A DNA stretch of 64,000 bases from VFKU01 sp964620045 (GCA_964620045.1 CAZUJL010000002.1:62001-126000); one strand, 5' to 3'. Shown: positions 6,261 through 15,810, counted from the stretch's first letter. Notes: generated by a model not told the origin, from the sequence alone. Program-made: numbers and translations.

Positions 6261-9200
6261 TTACCCTTCCGGGCTCTGACCTTCCACGATGATCCGCAGC
6301 GCGATCAGCGCGGCAGCGACCGGGTCTTCGCCGGGCGCGAGAGGGATGGTGAGCAAGCCGAGGCCTTTCGCACCAGAGGGCTCGAGTTTCAGGGCATCGC
6401 CGTACGCCTTGTCAAGGCGGTTCATGGCGGACGCGTTCATCGCGATGTTGTCCGAACCAAGATCGAGCATGTCGTGTGAGCGGAACGCGAGCATGATCGC
6501 GTCCTTGGTGCCCTGGATGCGCTGCGCGCCGGCTCTCGCCGCAAGCGCACGCGCGCGCATCACGTCGAGCAAGCGACGCACGGGCCTTGGCGGATCGCCG
6601 AACCGATCCTGCAGTTCGCGCTCCATCTCGTCGACTTCGAATTCGTCTTTGAGACCGGTGATGCGTTTGTAGAGCGTGATCTTCTGCGATTCGAGTTCGA
6701 TATACGAATCAGGAATGCCCGCGTCGACGGTGATATCGAAGACCGGCAGCAGCGTCTCGCGCACGGGATGGCCCTTGAGTTCGGACACCGCCTCGGCAAT
6801 GAGTTGCTGATAGGTTTCGTAACCGACGGTCTCGATGTGGCCGCTCTGCTGCGCGCCGAGCAGGTTGCCCGCGCCACGGATTTCGAGGTCGCGCAGTGCA
6901 ATGCGGAAGCCGCTGCCGAGCGTGCTGAACTCTTCGAGCGCCTTGAGCCGGTGCTGCGCCTCGACTGTGATCGCGCGGTCGCCCGGCACGAGGAGATACG
7001 CGAACGCGCGGTGCTTGTAGCGCCCCACGCGGCCGCGGATCTGGTACAGCTCGCCGAGGCCGAACATGTCCGCGCGATCGACAATGATCGTGTTCGCATT
7101 CGGAATATCGAGGCCCGAGCCGATGATCGTCGTGCACACGAGCACGTCGTACTCGCGCCGCACGAAGGCCGTCATCACGTCCTCGAGCGCGCCTTCCTCC
7201 ATCTGCCCGTGCGCAATGGCCACGCGCGCGCTCGGCACGAGTTTCTTCAATTGACCCGCGACCTTTTCGATCGTCTGCACGCGGTTGTGCAGGTAGAAGA
7301 CTTGGCCCTGTCGCTCCAGCTCGCGCCGCATCGCCTCGCGAATCAGGTCTTCGTCGTAGTTCTCGATGCAGGTATGAATCGGCAGACGGTCGTTCGGCGC
7401 GGTGTTGATCACGCTCATGTCGCGCACGCCCGACATCGACAAGTGTAGCGTGCGCGGGATCGGCGTCGCCGACAGCGACAGCACATCGACGTTCGTCTTC
7501 AGCTTCTTGAGCTTTTCCTTCTGCTTCACGCCAAAGCGCTGCTCTTCATCCAACACCACAAGGCCGAGGTCCTTGAACTGGATGTCACCGGACGTCAGCC
7601 GGTGCGTGCCGATGATGATGTCAATGTTCCCGTCGCGCAGGCCGTGCACAATGGTCTTCTGGTCCTGTGGCGAGCGGAACCGGCTGAGCATCTCGACTTT
7701 CACCGGATAATCCGCAAGGCGCTCCTTGAAGGTGAGGTAGTGCTGCTCGGCGAGCACCGTCGTCGGCACCAGCACGGCGACCTGCTTCTTCTCCATAACA
7801 GCCTTGAATGCCGCGCGGATCGCGACTTCCGTCTTGCCGAAGCCGACATCGCCGCACAGCAGGCGGTCCATCGGCTTGTGCGACTCCATATCGCGCTTGA
7901 TCTCCTCGATCGCGCGGAGCTGGTCCTTCGTCTCGTCGTACTCGAAGCTGTCCTCGAACTCCTGCTGGAAGTGCGTATCCGCGCCGAAGGCATGTCCCGG
8001 ATGCAGCTCGCGCGTGGCATACAGCTTGATGAGTTCCTCCGCCATCTGGCGCACGGCCTCTTTGACCTTGGCCTTCTTGCGCGCCCAGCTCGCCCCGCCG
8101 ATGCGGTCCATCTTCGGCACCGCGCCGCCGGAAGCGATGTACTTCTGGATGTGGTCCACGTGCGTGACGGGCACATACACGATGTCGTTGTTCGCGTACT
8201 GCACGCCCATGAACTCGTTGGTCTTGCCCTCGAACCGCCGCAGGCCGAGGTAGCGCCCGATGCCGTGCTCGTGGTGCACGATGTAGTCGCCGGGTTGCAC
8301 GTCGCTGAACTGCGTGATCGCCGCGCCCGCCTCGAAGCGCCGCCGCTTGCGTCGCACATATTTGCGGCCGAACATCTCGCGCTCGCTGAGCACGGCGAGC
8401 TTGTCGCGTTCCGATCCGAAGCCGTCGCGCAAGCGGCCGAGGCCGACATGCAGATCGAAGTCGGTCTGCTCGCCCGGCCGGTATCCGTGCTCGCGCAGGA
8501 GTTCGATCAGGCGCGTGCGTTCGCCCTCGTTCGCGCACAGCAGATGCACGCGATAGCCAGCGAGGCCCCAGCCTTCGAGCTGGGTCCAGAAACCCTCCGC
8601 CTGGCCAGTCCACGAGGCCATCGAGTTCATCGGCACGTTAAAGCGCTTCGCGTCGGCCGATTTTGCGTGCGCCACCTGTGCAAAGGTCAGCCGCGCGCTG
8701 TCGCGCGAGACCTTGCCCATCACTTCGTCCCAAGTGCCCAAATAGGGCGTGTCGGGGAAAGTCTCCTGCAGATGCTCGGCTTCCTGCGCCACGAGCGCCG
8801 GTTCGTCCACGGCAAAGACGATATTTTCCGGAAAATAATCGAGCACGGTGTTCAGCGCGCCCGTTTCTTTGGCCTGCGATGCGAGGAGGTTCTTCTCGGA
8901 TCGCGGGAGAATCTGCACCGATTCGAGGAGTTCAATCTCCGGAACGCTGCGCTGCGTTTCCGGTTCGAAACGGCGAATGGATTCGATCTGATCGCCGAAG
9001 AACTCCACGCGGAAGGGCAGCTCGCCGGAGATGGGAAACACATCGAAGATGCCGCCGCGGATGCTGAACTGGCCGCGTTGTTCGACCATCAGCTCGCGGT
9101 CGTAGCCCATCTTCACAAGCTGCTCGGCGATATCTTCGAGGTCGTATTCCTCGCTGAGCTGCAGGTTCACCGTGTCTTTCGCGAGGCGGCGCCGGTTCGG

Positions 9201-9626
9201 CACGCGCTGCAGCAGCGAGCGTACGGACACGACCGCGCAGGCGAGTTCGCCGCGCTCCTGCGCTTGTACCAGCGCGTTCAGCGTGTGCATGCGCTCGGCC
9301 ACGATGTCGTCCGCCGGCGCCATCAGGTCGGTCGGCAGCACTTCCCACGCCGGCAACACCGCCACGCGCGCGTCGCCAAGAAACGTGGCAAGGTCTTCGG
9401 CCGCGGCTTCGGCCTCGAGCCGGCCGGACGCGACATACAGCAGCGGACGCCGCAGGTTCTCAGCCACCTGCGCCGCGATCAGGCGCTTCGCCGAGCCCCA
9501 CGGACCGACGATCTCGACGCCGTTGGCGCGCTCGCGTGGCGTGAGCGCGTCGATCTCGCGCACGACGTGCAGTTGTGGCAGCGCGTCGGGAACGGCGGTC
9601 TCGCTGGATGTCTTCGAAACGGTCAT
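6261..9626 (-). CDS. mfd: Transcription-repair coupling factor Mfd
   Basis: A 1121-residue protein, normal for Mfd. It displaces RNA polymerase stalled at DNA damage and recruits UvrA. The UvrB-like N-terminal region covers roughly residues 30-350. The CarD-like RNA polymerase-interaction domain begins near 440 (GDYIVHHEHGIGRYLG). The RecG-like translocase has the Walker A motif CGDVGFGKTEVAIRAA near 590, the DEEQRFGVKQKEK motif near 690, and motif VI-type QIRGRVGRYKHRAFAY. The C-terminal TRCF domain starts around 960. It appears to be a single gene, followed by a gap with a hairpin and a repeat array. Confidence 0.98.
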   Translation of the reverse strand: MTVSKTSSETAVPDALPQLHVVREIDALTPRERANGVEIVGPWGSAKRLIAAQVAENLRRPLLYVASGRLEAEAAAEDLATFLGDARVAVLPAWEVLPTDLMAPADDIVAERMHTLNALVQAQERGELACAVVSVRSLLQRVPNRRRLAKDTVNLQLSEEYDLEDIAEQLVKMGYDRELMVEQRGQFSIRGGIFDVFPISGELPFRVEFFGDQIESIRRFEPETQRSVPEIELLESVQILPRSEKNLLASQAKETGALNTVLDYFPENIVFAVDEPALVAQEAEHLQETFPDTPYLGTWDEVMGKVSRDSARLTFAQVAHAKSADAKRFNVPMNSMASWTGQAEGFWTQLEGWGLAGYRVHLLCANEGERTRLIELLREHGYRPGEQTDFDLHVGLGRLRDGFGSERDKLAVLSEREMFGRKYVRRKRRRFEAGAAITQFSDVQPGDYIVHHEHGIGRYLGLRRFEGKTNEFMGVQYANNDIVYVPVTHVDHIQKYIASGGAVPKMDRIGGASWARKKAKVKEAVRQMAEELIKLYATRELHPGHAFGADTHFQQEFEDSFEYDETKDQLRAIEEIKRDMESHKPMDRLLCGDVGFGKTEVAIRAAFKAVMEKKQVAVLVPTTVLAEQHYLTFKERLADYPVKVEMLSRFRSPQDQKTIVHGLRDGNIDIIIGTHRLTSGDIQFKDLGLVVLDEEQRFGVKQKEKLKKLKTNVDVLSLSATPIPRTLHLSMSGVRDMSVINTAPNDRLPIHTCIENYDEDLIREAMRRELERQGQVFYLHNRVQTIEKVAGQLKKLVPSARVAIAHGQMEEGALEDVMTAFVRREYDVLVCTTIIGSGLDIPNANTIIVDRADMFGLGELYQIRGRVGRYKHRAFAYLLVPGDRAITVEAQHRLKALEEFSTLGSGFRIALRDLEIRGAGNLLGAQQSGHIETVGYETYQQLIAEAVSELKGHPVRETLLPVFDITVDAGIPDSYIELESQKITLYKRITGLKDEFEVDEMERELQDRFGDPPRPVRRLLDVMRARALAARAGAQRIQGTKDAIMLAFRSHDMLDLGSDNIAMNASAMNRLDKAYGDALKLEPSGAKGLGLLTIPLAPGEDPVAAALIALRIIVEGQSPEG

Positions 9627-9800
9627 ACGTCCAAAATGCCGATTAAAAAGCAGATCCGTCCGGGCACGGGGACGATGCGTTCCCGTGACCAGACCAGAAC
9701 TCGTTTATGGTGTCTCCATGGTACTGCACCGGCGAGTGCAACTAAAGTGCAGAGTGGTTAGGGTGATGCGCATGAACTGGGAAACGCGGGAGGATCGCGT

Positions 9801-10526
9801 GTGACGCACAAAATGTACGACGAACTGGCAAAGTGGTGGCCGCTGATGTCGCCACCGTCGCACTATGTCGAGGAGGCGGACGATTTAGTGCCCGATTTGC
9901 TCGCGGCGACCACTCCGGCGCCCAAAACCATGCTCGAACTCGGCTCCGGCGGCGGCAGCCTCGCGTTTCATCTGAAACGACACTTCAAAATGACCCTCGC
10001 CGATCTCTCCGAAGGAATGCTCGCCATGAGCCGCGAGATTAATCCCGAATGCGAACATTTTCAGGGCGACATGCGCTCCATCGATCTAGGCCGCACTTTC
10101 GATCTCGTGCTGATCCACGACGCGATCATGTACATGACCGACGCGGACGCGATGCGCGCGACGCTGCGCACGGTGGCGCGGCATTGCCGGCCGGGCGGAG
10201 CCGCGGTGCTGATGCCCGATTGCGTGAAGGAGGAATTTGAACCGTCCACCGATCACGGCGGGGAGGACGGTCCCGACGGCCGCGGGCTGCGCTTCATGGA
10301 TTGGACCTGGGACCCCGATCCGAACGACGACACCTTCGAGACGGCGTATACATTCGTGTTGCGCGAAGGCGACAACGTGCGCGTGGAATTGGACCGCCAC
10401 CGCTGCGGCATATTTCCGCACGCGACGTGGATGGAGTGGATTGGCGAGGCCGGATTTACGCCCAGTTCGCGCCGCGATCAATGGGGCCGCGACGTGTTTT
10501 TCGGCAAGAACTACACGCCAAAATGA
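9801..10526 (+). CDS. Class I SAM-dependent methyltransferase
   Basis: A 241-residue cytoplasmic methyltransferase. The SAM-binding motif I is MLELGSGGGSLAFHL near residue 40, followed by the acidic end of strand 2 (LADLSEGMLAM), a motif II-like FDLVLIHDAIMYM, and ARHCRPGGAAVL. The C-terminal strands carry RDVFFGKNY. GTG at 9801 has GGGAGGA upstream at a suitable distance; an ATG four codons later is possible. The substrate is not evident. It is divergent from mfd and convergent with rpsD, with a shared terminator. Confidence 0.8.
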   Translation: MTHKMYDELAKWWPLMSPPSHYVEEADDLVPDLLAATTPAPKTMLELGSGGGSLAFHLKRHFKMTLADLSEGMLAMSREINPECEHFQGDMRSIDLGRTFDLVLIHDAIMYMTDADAMRATLRTVARHCRPGGAAVLMPDCVKEEFEPSTDHGGEDGPDGRGLRFMDWTWDPDPNDDTFETAYTFVLREGDNVRVELDRHRCGIFPHATWMEWIGEAGFTPSSRRDQWGRDVFFGKNYTPK

Positions 10527-10528
10527 AA

Positions 10529-10557
10529 ACGGCGGACTGCGTAGCGCAGTCCGCCGT
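10529..10557. terminator. Bidirectional terminator between the methyltransferase gene and rpsD
   Basis: A perfect 13-bp stem (10529-10541 with 10545-10557) and a 3-base loop TAG lie between the two convergent stop codons. On the minus strand it is followed by TTTTCATTTT, making it a good terminator for rpsD; on the plus strand the tail CTTGT is weaker. Confidence 0.8.
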
Positions 10558-10574
10558 CTTGTAATGTCGTTCGA

Positions 10575-11183
10575 TTAGCGCGAGTAGAAACCAATGACCG
10601 CCTGAGTGTCCGCCTGGAACGGAATCGTCTCCAGGTTCGGCAGCGCGGTCATCTTGCCTTCGAAGGCGCCCTGCGCGCGATCGAGATAATCCGGAATGCG
10701 CGCGCCCGGCATTTCCACGCCGTTCGCGATCATCGGGATCTTGCGGCTCTTGTCCACGACGCTGACCGTCTGGCCCGGCTTCACGCGGAACGACGGGCGA
10801 TCGACGCGCTCGCCATCGACCATGATGTGGCCATGCGAGACGAGCTGACGCGCGGCCGGCATCGAGTTGCCGAAGCCGAGGCGGTAGGTCACCGCATCCA
10901 GCCGCGATTCGAGCAGCATCATGAGGTTGGCGTCGGTCACGCCGCCCATGCGCTTCGCTTCCGCGAAGGTCTTTTCCATCTGGCGCTCGAGGAGGCCGTA
11001 GTGCGTGCGCAGGCGCTGCTTCTGCAGCAACTGCATGCCGTACACCGACTTCTTCTTGCGCTGGTTCTGGCCGTGTTGGCCGGTGGGGAATGGGCGTTTC
11101 GCGCTCGGGCAATTCGGCTTGCCCCAAATGCACTCGCCCAGACGACGGCAAAGCTTGTGCTTCGCCCCAGTTTGACGTGCCAT
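10575..11183 (-). CDS. rpsD: 30S ribosomal protein S4
   Basis: A 202-residue S4: primary 16S rRNA-binding protein needed early in 30S assembly. Clear blocks are RPFPTGQHGQ, LESRLDAVTYRLGF, the S4 RNA-binding domain ARQLVSHGHIMVDGERVD, and the invariant end VIGFYSR. I chose the ATG at 11183 because AAGGAAGAAGAG lies just upstream and the sequence MARQTGAKHK matches S4. It lies outside the usual rpsM-rpsK-rpoA operon. The N-terminus has H9, C12, C18 and C25, a possible but unusual zinc site. Own promoter at 11304-11333. Confidence 0.97.
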   Translation of the reverse strand: MARQTGAKHKLCRRLGECIWGKPNCPSAKRPFPTGQHGQNQRKKKSVYGMQLLQKQRLRTHYGLLERQMEKTFAEAKRMGGVTDANLMMLLESRLDAVTYRLGFGNSMPAARQLVSHGHIMVDGERVDRPSFRVKPGQTVSVVDKSRKIPMIANGVEMPGARIPDYLDRAQGAFEGKMTALPNLETIPFQADTQAVIGFYSR

Positions 11184-11303
11184 GACTCTTCTTCCTTGTA
11201 CGTGTCGGGCGCTGCGTGCGGGTATCCGCCCTACCAACTCATCAATAAACACGCCCCGCACCGAGATACCCAATCAGCGGTTGCGAGGCGCAGACGAACG
11301 AAT

Positions 11304-11333
11304 AGCATAGTAAATAAAGGGGTTGCGGGTCAA
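11304..11333 (-). promoter_or_regulatory. Sigma-70-like promoter of rpsD
   Basis: On the minus strand TTGACC (11333-11328), an 18-bp spacer and TATGCT (11309-11304) precede a roughly 110-base leader ahead of rpsD. In many bacteria S4 represses its own mRNA; I cannot recognise a specific S4-binding fold in this leader. Confidence 0.5.
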
Positions 11334-11340
11334 ATAGGGA

Positions 11341-12255
11341 CTAGCCCTTCAGCGCGCCCACCGTGATCCCGCGCGTCAAATGCCGCTGCAGCACGGCGTA
11401 GGTCAGCAGCGTGGGGATAAGCACAATGACGAGGCCGGCGAACATCAGGCCGTAGTCGGTCTTGTACTGCGCCTGGATACTGACGCCCGCGAGGCCGAGG
11501 GGGAGGGTTTTCGTGGCGGGCGTGTTCACGAAGACCAGCGCGAAGAGGTACTCGTTCCACAGGCCGATGAAATTGAAGATGGCGGCCGTGATGAGGCCGG
11601 GGCGCGCGAGCGGCAGCATGATCGCGCGGAACACGGTCCACTCGGACGCGCCGTCGATGATGGCGGACTCGCGCAGCGCGCCGGGGAGCGAGCGGAAAAA
11701 TGCGGTAAGAATCATGATCGTGAAGGGCAGGCTGAGCGCGGTGTAGATGAGGATCAGACCGGTGAGCGAGTTGTGCAGCCGGAATTCGTAGCCGAGCGGG
11801 CGAATCAGGTTGGAGATTACGTCCGATATCGTGCCGAACTGGAAGAACAGCGGGATCAGGATCAGTTGCGCGGGCACCATCATCCCCGCGATGAAAAACA
11901 TATACAAGGCGCGGTTGCCGTGGAACGAAAACCGGGCGAGCGCATAGGCCGCGAGTGCGCCGCAGGTGAGAATGCCGATCAGCGACACGCCCGTCGCGAT
12001 CACGCTGTTGATGAAGAAACGACTGAAGTTCATGTCGAACCACGCGGTGCGGAAGTTGTTCACCGCAGTCTCGGCGGGGGTCGGAAAGTCGGGCCGATCG
12101 GCGTAGGGCGAGCCCTGAATTAGCCACGGTAGGCCAAAGGGGTTTTCGGTTATCTCCTGCGTGCTGCGGAACGAGTTGTAGAACACCCACAGGATCGGCA
12201 GCACGACGGCGGCCAGCCATCCGAAGAGAATGAGATAGGTGAGGACTTTGCGCAC
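11341..12255 (-). CDS. CUT1 sugar ABC transporter permease (MalG-like)
   Basis: A 304-residue inner-membrane permease with about six hydrophobic helices. The EAA loop that contacts the ATPase is ESAIIDGASEWTVFRAIML, followed by LPLARPG, near residues 205-230. The tail ITVGALKG is typical of MalG/UgpE-type subunits. GTG start one base after the stop of the other permease. It forms a heterodimer with the MalF-like subunit encoded upstream. The transported compound is probably a mono- or oligosaccharide, but I cannot tell which. No ATPase gene is present. Confidence 0.9.
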   Translation of the reverse strand: MRKVLTYLILFGWLAAVVLPILWVFYNSFRSTQEITENPFGLPWLIQGSPYADRPDFPTPAETAVNNFRTAWFDMNFSRFFINSVIATGVSLIGILTCGALAAYALARFSFHGNRALYMFFIAGMMVPAQLILIPLFFQFGTISDVISNLIRPLGYEFRLHNSLTGLILIYTALSLPFTIMILTAFFRSLPGALRESAIIDGASEWTVFRAIMLPLARPGLITAAIFNFIGLWNEYLFALVFVNTPATKTLPLGLAGVSIQAQYKTDYGLMFAGLVIVLIPTLLTYAVLQRHLTRGITVGALKG

Positions 12256-12256
12256 G

Positions 12257-13168
12257 TCAGTACTCCAGCGCTTCGCGGCGCGACCAGCGCAGCGTGATCA
12301 GCGTGGCGAGGAAGATGAGCGCGAACAGCACGACGGCGACCGCCGCGGCATAGCCCACGTTATATTCAGAAAAAATCTTCTGGTAGAGCAGCGTCGCGAG
12401 TACGTGCGTGTCCGGCGTGGGGTATTCGTTGTTCATCACCCAAATGGCATCGAAGAATTTCGCCGAGCTGATGATGAAGAACACGACGCCGACCACCAAC
12501 ACCTCGCGCACGAGCGGCAGCGTGACGTGCCAGAACTGCCGCGGACCGGTCGCGCCGTCGAGTTTCGCCGCTTCGTAGAGTTCCGGCGGGATGCTCTCCA
12601 TCGCGGCCAGAAAGAGTACCATGTAGAAGCCGATCGCCATCCACACGAGCATGGGGATGATGCTCACGAGCAGGTTCTCGGAGCCAGCGAACGCAAAGGG
12701 CAGCTTGCCCTCCATAAACGTCATTCCCAGCGCATCAAAAGTGCGTTGCAGCGCACCCAACCCGGCATTGGCGACGCCGTAGGACGAGGCGCTGTAAATC
12801 AGCAGCCACAGCGAGGCGACAGCGACCGACGCAATGACATTCGGGAAGAAAAAGGCGACACGGAACACCCCCGCGCCGCGCATGCCCCGGTGCAACAGGT
12901 TCGCGAAGATCAGCGCCAACGCGAGCGTGATCGATCCGCCGACGGTGAACAGGAAGGCATTGTGTTTGAGCGCGGCGTAGAAGAGCGGGTCGGCGAATAG
13001 TTTTTCGAAGTTCTCCGTGCCGACGAATTTGATCTCGCCGAAGCCATTCCATTTCTGGAAGGAGTATCCAAAGGCACGCAACGCGGGGAGTACGACAATG
13101 GGCAGATACAACAGCAGCGCCGGCAGCAGGCAGAAGATTACGAAGCGCGATTGCGTGCGGCGCTTCAT
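12257..13168 (-). CDS. CUT1 sugar ABC transporter permease (MalF/UgpA-like)
   Basis: A 303-residue inner-membrane permease with about six helices. The EAA loop is YEAAKLDGATGPRQFWHVTL, then PLVREVL, near residues 195-220. The N-terminus LLPALLLYLPIVVLPALRAFGYSF is typical of UgpA/MalF-type subunits. Its ATG overlaps the stop of the upstream binding-protein gene by four bases, so the transporter genes are translationally coupled. It pairs with the MalG-like subunit downstream. Confidence 0.9.
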   Translation of the reverse strand: MKRRTQSRFVIFCLLPALLLYLPIVVLPALRAFGYSFQKWNGFGEIKFVGTENFEKLFADPLFYAALKHNAFLFTVGGSITLALALIFANLLHRGMRGAGVFRVAFFFPNVIASVAVASLWLLIYSASSYGVANAGLGALQRTFDALGMTFMEGKLPFAFAGSENLLVSIIPMLVWMAIGFYMVLFLAAMESIPPELYEAAKLDGATGPRQFWHVTLPLVREVLVVGVVFFIISSAKFFDAIWVMNNEYPTPDTHVLATLLYQKIFSEYNVGYAAAVAVVLFALIFLATLITLRWSRREALEY

Positions 13169-14529
13169 GGCTGTTCCCCGAAGGCGGCCGGATCATAGGG
13201 CTGGAAGCCGGGGATGATCACGTCGGGGTCGGCCTTGGCGGCCGCGATGCCGTCGTCGAGCTTCTTGCCGAATTCTTCCGGCGTGATTTCCCCGCGCAGG
13301 AGTTCCGCGATCGCGAGCCCCATGACTTGCGTGCGCCACGCGGGAAACAGCATGTACGCACGCACATTGAAGAGACCCTGCGAGGCCTCGATGACGTCCA
13401 GCGCCGACTGTTGCGCGAGCGACACCGTGTCGCGCGGCGTGGCGCCTTCGAGCGGCGAGATCACGCCGATCGTGCGGCCCATGTCCGGCGCGGCGGCGGG
13501 GGAGACGAGGTAGCGCGCGAATTCAAAGGCGATATCGGAGTTTTTGCCGTCGCGCGGCACGAACAAATACTCCATGCCTTGCCCGTGAAACAGGCGCGGA
13601 TTGCCCTTGCCGCCGTCGAAGGTAGGCAATGTGAACGCGCGCATTTCGAAATCGGGCGGGGTGGAGTTTTTCATCTCGTTTTCGAGCCAAAGTCCGCAGA
13701 AGATCATCGCGACGTTGCCCTGCACGAATTGGAGCTGGCTTTCCGTGTGTGTCATCGCCATCGCGCCACGCTGTAGGTAGTTCAGCGCGAGGTCCTGGAA
13801 GCGCCGTGAGGCTTTAACGACATCCGGATGCGAGAACGCGCCCGGTTCGAGCGCGTTGATGCGGTTGATCGCCGCCAGCCCGCCCTCGCGCTGCACAAAG
13901 GCCACGTAGGTATTCCAGCCGTAGAAATAAGGGTACTTGCCCGCGACCGTCCACGGTGCGATGCCGGCGGCTTTCACTTGTTCGCACAGCGCGATGAATT
14001 CCGGCCAGGTCTGCGGCACCTGCCAGCCGTGCTCGCGAAACATCTTCGCGTCGTACCACACGAGCCACGCGCCATAGGCGGCCGGCAACGCGTACACGTC
14101 GCCGTCGCTCTTGAACATATCGAGCATGCCCTGATCGAACAGCTCGCCCCACGGTTTGTCGCTGCCCGGTGCGGGCACGGCGAGCGCGTCGGTAAACGGC
14201 GTGAGTTTGTTCGACGCGATCAGCAGCCACAGCGGCAGGCGTTCGTCGAGAACGAGATCGGGCGGATTCCCGCGCAGCAGCCGCGGCTTGATGATCTCCG
14301 CCGTGCGCGGGTCGCCCCAGAGTTCAATGCGCACGCCGCGGCTGGCGTTCTCGGCATTGAACTTTTCCGCCATCGCCTTGTGCCAGCCGATGCCGTAGCC
14401 GCCTTGAAAAATCGCGACTTCGACTACACGCTCCGTCTGGTTTTTGGCGAGAGGCTTGATCGCATCGGAGGCATAGAGGAGCAAGCCTGAAAACAGCAGG
14501 ACGGCGAGTGCGGTGAGCGGAAGTCGCAT
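13165..14529 (-). CDS. Extracellular sugar-binding protein of the ABC transporter
   Basis: About 454 residues with an N-terminal signal sequence (RLPLTALAVLLFSGLLLY) and no lipobox, so likely periplasmic or membrane-tethered. It has the family-1 solute-binding fold: AMAEKFNAENASRGVRIEL near the N-terminus, a YALPAAYGAWLVWYDAKMF block, WPEFIALCEQVKAAGIAPW, and ARYLVSPAAAPDMG near the C-terminus. I prefer ATG at 14529; a TTG two codons earlier is also open. First transporter gene, 45 bases behind the RlmI-like gene. Confidence 0.88.
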   Translation of the reverse strand: MRLPLTALAVLLFSGLLLYASDAIKPLAKNQTERVVEVAIFQGGYGIGWHKAMAEKFNAENASRGVRIELWGDPRTAEIIKPRLLRGNPPDLVLDERLPLWLLIASNKLTPFTDALAVPAPGSDKPWGELFDQGMLDMFKSDGDVYALPAAYGAWLVWYDAKMFREHGWQVPQTWPEFIALCEQVKAAGIAPWTVAGKYPYFYGWNTYVAFVQREGGLAAINRINALEPGAFSHPDVVKASRRFQDLALNYLQRGAMAMTHTESQLQFVQGNVAMIFCGLWLENEMKNSTPPDFEMRAFTLPTFDGGKGNPRLFHGQGMEYLFVPRDGKNSDIAFEFARYLVSPAAAPDMGRTIGVISPLEGATPRDTVSLAQQSALDVIEASQGLFNVRAYMLFPAWRTQVMGLAIAELLRGEITPEEFGKKLDDGIAAAKADPDVIIPGFQPYDPAAFGEQP

Positions 14530-14574
14530 TGCCAACGATTGTAAGTCGCCGGAGTAGTTCGCACAACCGCCGAT

Positions 14575-15735
14575 TTACACCAATCGCAACACCGCGCAGT
14601 TCAGGTACCGCGTCTCCGGCATGGAGAGCAGGGCGGGGTGGTCGGGCGATGCGCCGGACAGGCTCACGAACTGGAAGCGGCGTTCGGCGGCGCTGGACGC
14701 GCGCTTGAGCATGTCGACGAAGGTTGCGTCGTCGACCGGCTGCGAGCACGAGGACGTGATCAGTACGCCGCCGGGGTTGAGCGCCTTCATCGCGTCGCGG
14801 TTGATGGCCTGATAGAGGCCCAGCGCCTTCGCGAGACTCGCGCGGCCCTTGGCGAGCGCGGGCGGATCGAGCACAATCACGTCGTACGTCTCCTTGCGCG
14901 CGAGCACTTCCTGAATATCGGACTGGATGAAGCCGCAGCGATCGGCGAAACCGTTGCGCTCCGCGTTCGCGCGCGCCTGTTCAATCGCGGGTCGCGAAGT
15001 ATCGACTCCCGTGACTTCCCTCGCGCCGAATTTCGCCGCGTGCAGACTCCATGCGCCGACGTAACAATGGCCATCCAGCACGCGCGCGCCCGGCGCGTAG
15101 GCTTCGAGGAGTTTCCAATTGTCGCGCTGATCGAGGAAGAGCCCCGTCTTTTGTCCGGCGACGGGATCGACGGAGAATTCGACGCCGTTGATCTTGCACA
15201 CGATCGGCGTGTCGATCGTTCCGAAACGCGGCGCGTCGGCGCCGCCGCGGAACAGCACGCCCTTCACGCCCTCTTCGGCGAGTAAGGCATTCGCCAGCGC
15301 TTCAGCGCGCGAACGGTAGAACGGCGACTCGGCGTTCACGACGACCAACGGGCCGTAGCGATCGGCGATGCAGCCCGAGAGGCCGTCGCTGTCGCCGTGG
15401 ATCCAGCGGTACACCGGATGCCCGGCGAATAGCCGCGCGCGCAGCGCCGCCGCCGTCTGAATGCGCCGGCCGATGAAGCCGTCATCGAAATGCTCGCCGC
15501 TGTGCGCAAGCAGGCGGATTGCGATGCCGCCCTGCGCCTGGTAGTAGCCGACGCCGATGTGCTCTCTGGAATTCGACACTATTCGCACTACGTCGCCGTC
15601 TTGCAGTTCCGGCAACTCGGCAAATTCATTTCGATACGCCCAGCCGTGCCCACGCACCAGCCGGCGATCTTCCTTGGGAAGCAACCGGGCGGTCGGCAGG
15701 GGGATGGATTTGGTGGAGGGTGTAAGGTCGGTCAT
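14575..15735 (-). CDS. RlmI-like class I rRNA methyltransferase (PUA plus SAM domain)
   Basis: A 386-residue protein of the RlmI/RlmK-C type, which methylates cytosine C5 in 23S rRNA. The N-terminal PUA domain has RRLVRGHGWAYRNEF. Next come SDGLSGCIADRYGPLVVV, a strand block GQKTGLFLDQRDNW, SAM motif I VLDGHCYVGAWSLHAAKFGA near residue 220, and the catalytic-type VIVLDPPALAKG. The end LNCAVLRLV matches the family. It appears co-transcribed with the downstream sugar transporter. Which nucleotide it modifies is not certain. Confidence 0.88.
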   Translation of the reverse strand: MTDLTPSTKSIPLPTARLLPKEDRRLVRGHGWAYRNEFAELPELQDGDVVRIVSNSREHIGVGYYQAQGGIAIRLLAHSGEHFDDGFIGRRIQTAAALRARLFAGHPVYRWIHGDSDGLSGCIADRYGPLVVVNAESPFYRSRAEALANALLAEEGVKGVLFRGGADAPRFGTIDTPIVCKINGVEFSVDPVAGQKTGLFLDQRDNWKLLEAYAPGARVLDGHCYVGAWSLHAAKFGAREVTGVDTSRPAIEQARANAERNGFADRCGFIQSDIQEVLARKETYDVIVLDPPALAKGRASLAKALGLYQAINRDAMKALNPGGVLITSSCSQPVDDATFVDMLKRASSAAERRFQFVSLSGASPDHPALLSMPETRYLNCAVLRLV

Positions 15736-15780
15736 GAGGCATCCAAGGCACGGGAAAACCGGCCAGATCGGGCCGATTCG

Positions 15781-15810
15781 TTGACAGTCAAAAACAGCGT
15801 ATGCTAGCGT
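15781..15810 (+). promoter_or_regulatory. Candidate promoter upstream of the 15876 gene
   Basis: A perfect -35 box TTGACA (15781-15786) lies 95 bases before the gene. The matching -10 is weak: TAGCGT (15805-15810, spacer 18), or TATGCT with too short a spacer. Confidence 0.4.

Noticed and set aside
7602..9761. Open frame of about 719 codons on the plus strand opposite mfd
   Set aside because: It mirrors the mfd coding frame, has a skewed His/Arg/Leu-rich composition and no domain; a by-product of high GC.
9627..9800. Gap between mfd and the methyltransferase gene
   Set aside because: I looked for a riboswitch or RNA gene; only unremarkable sequence and the ribosome site GGGAGGA at its end were found.
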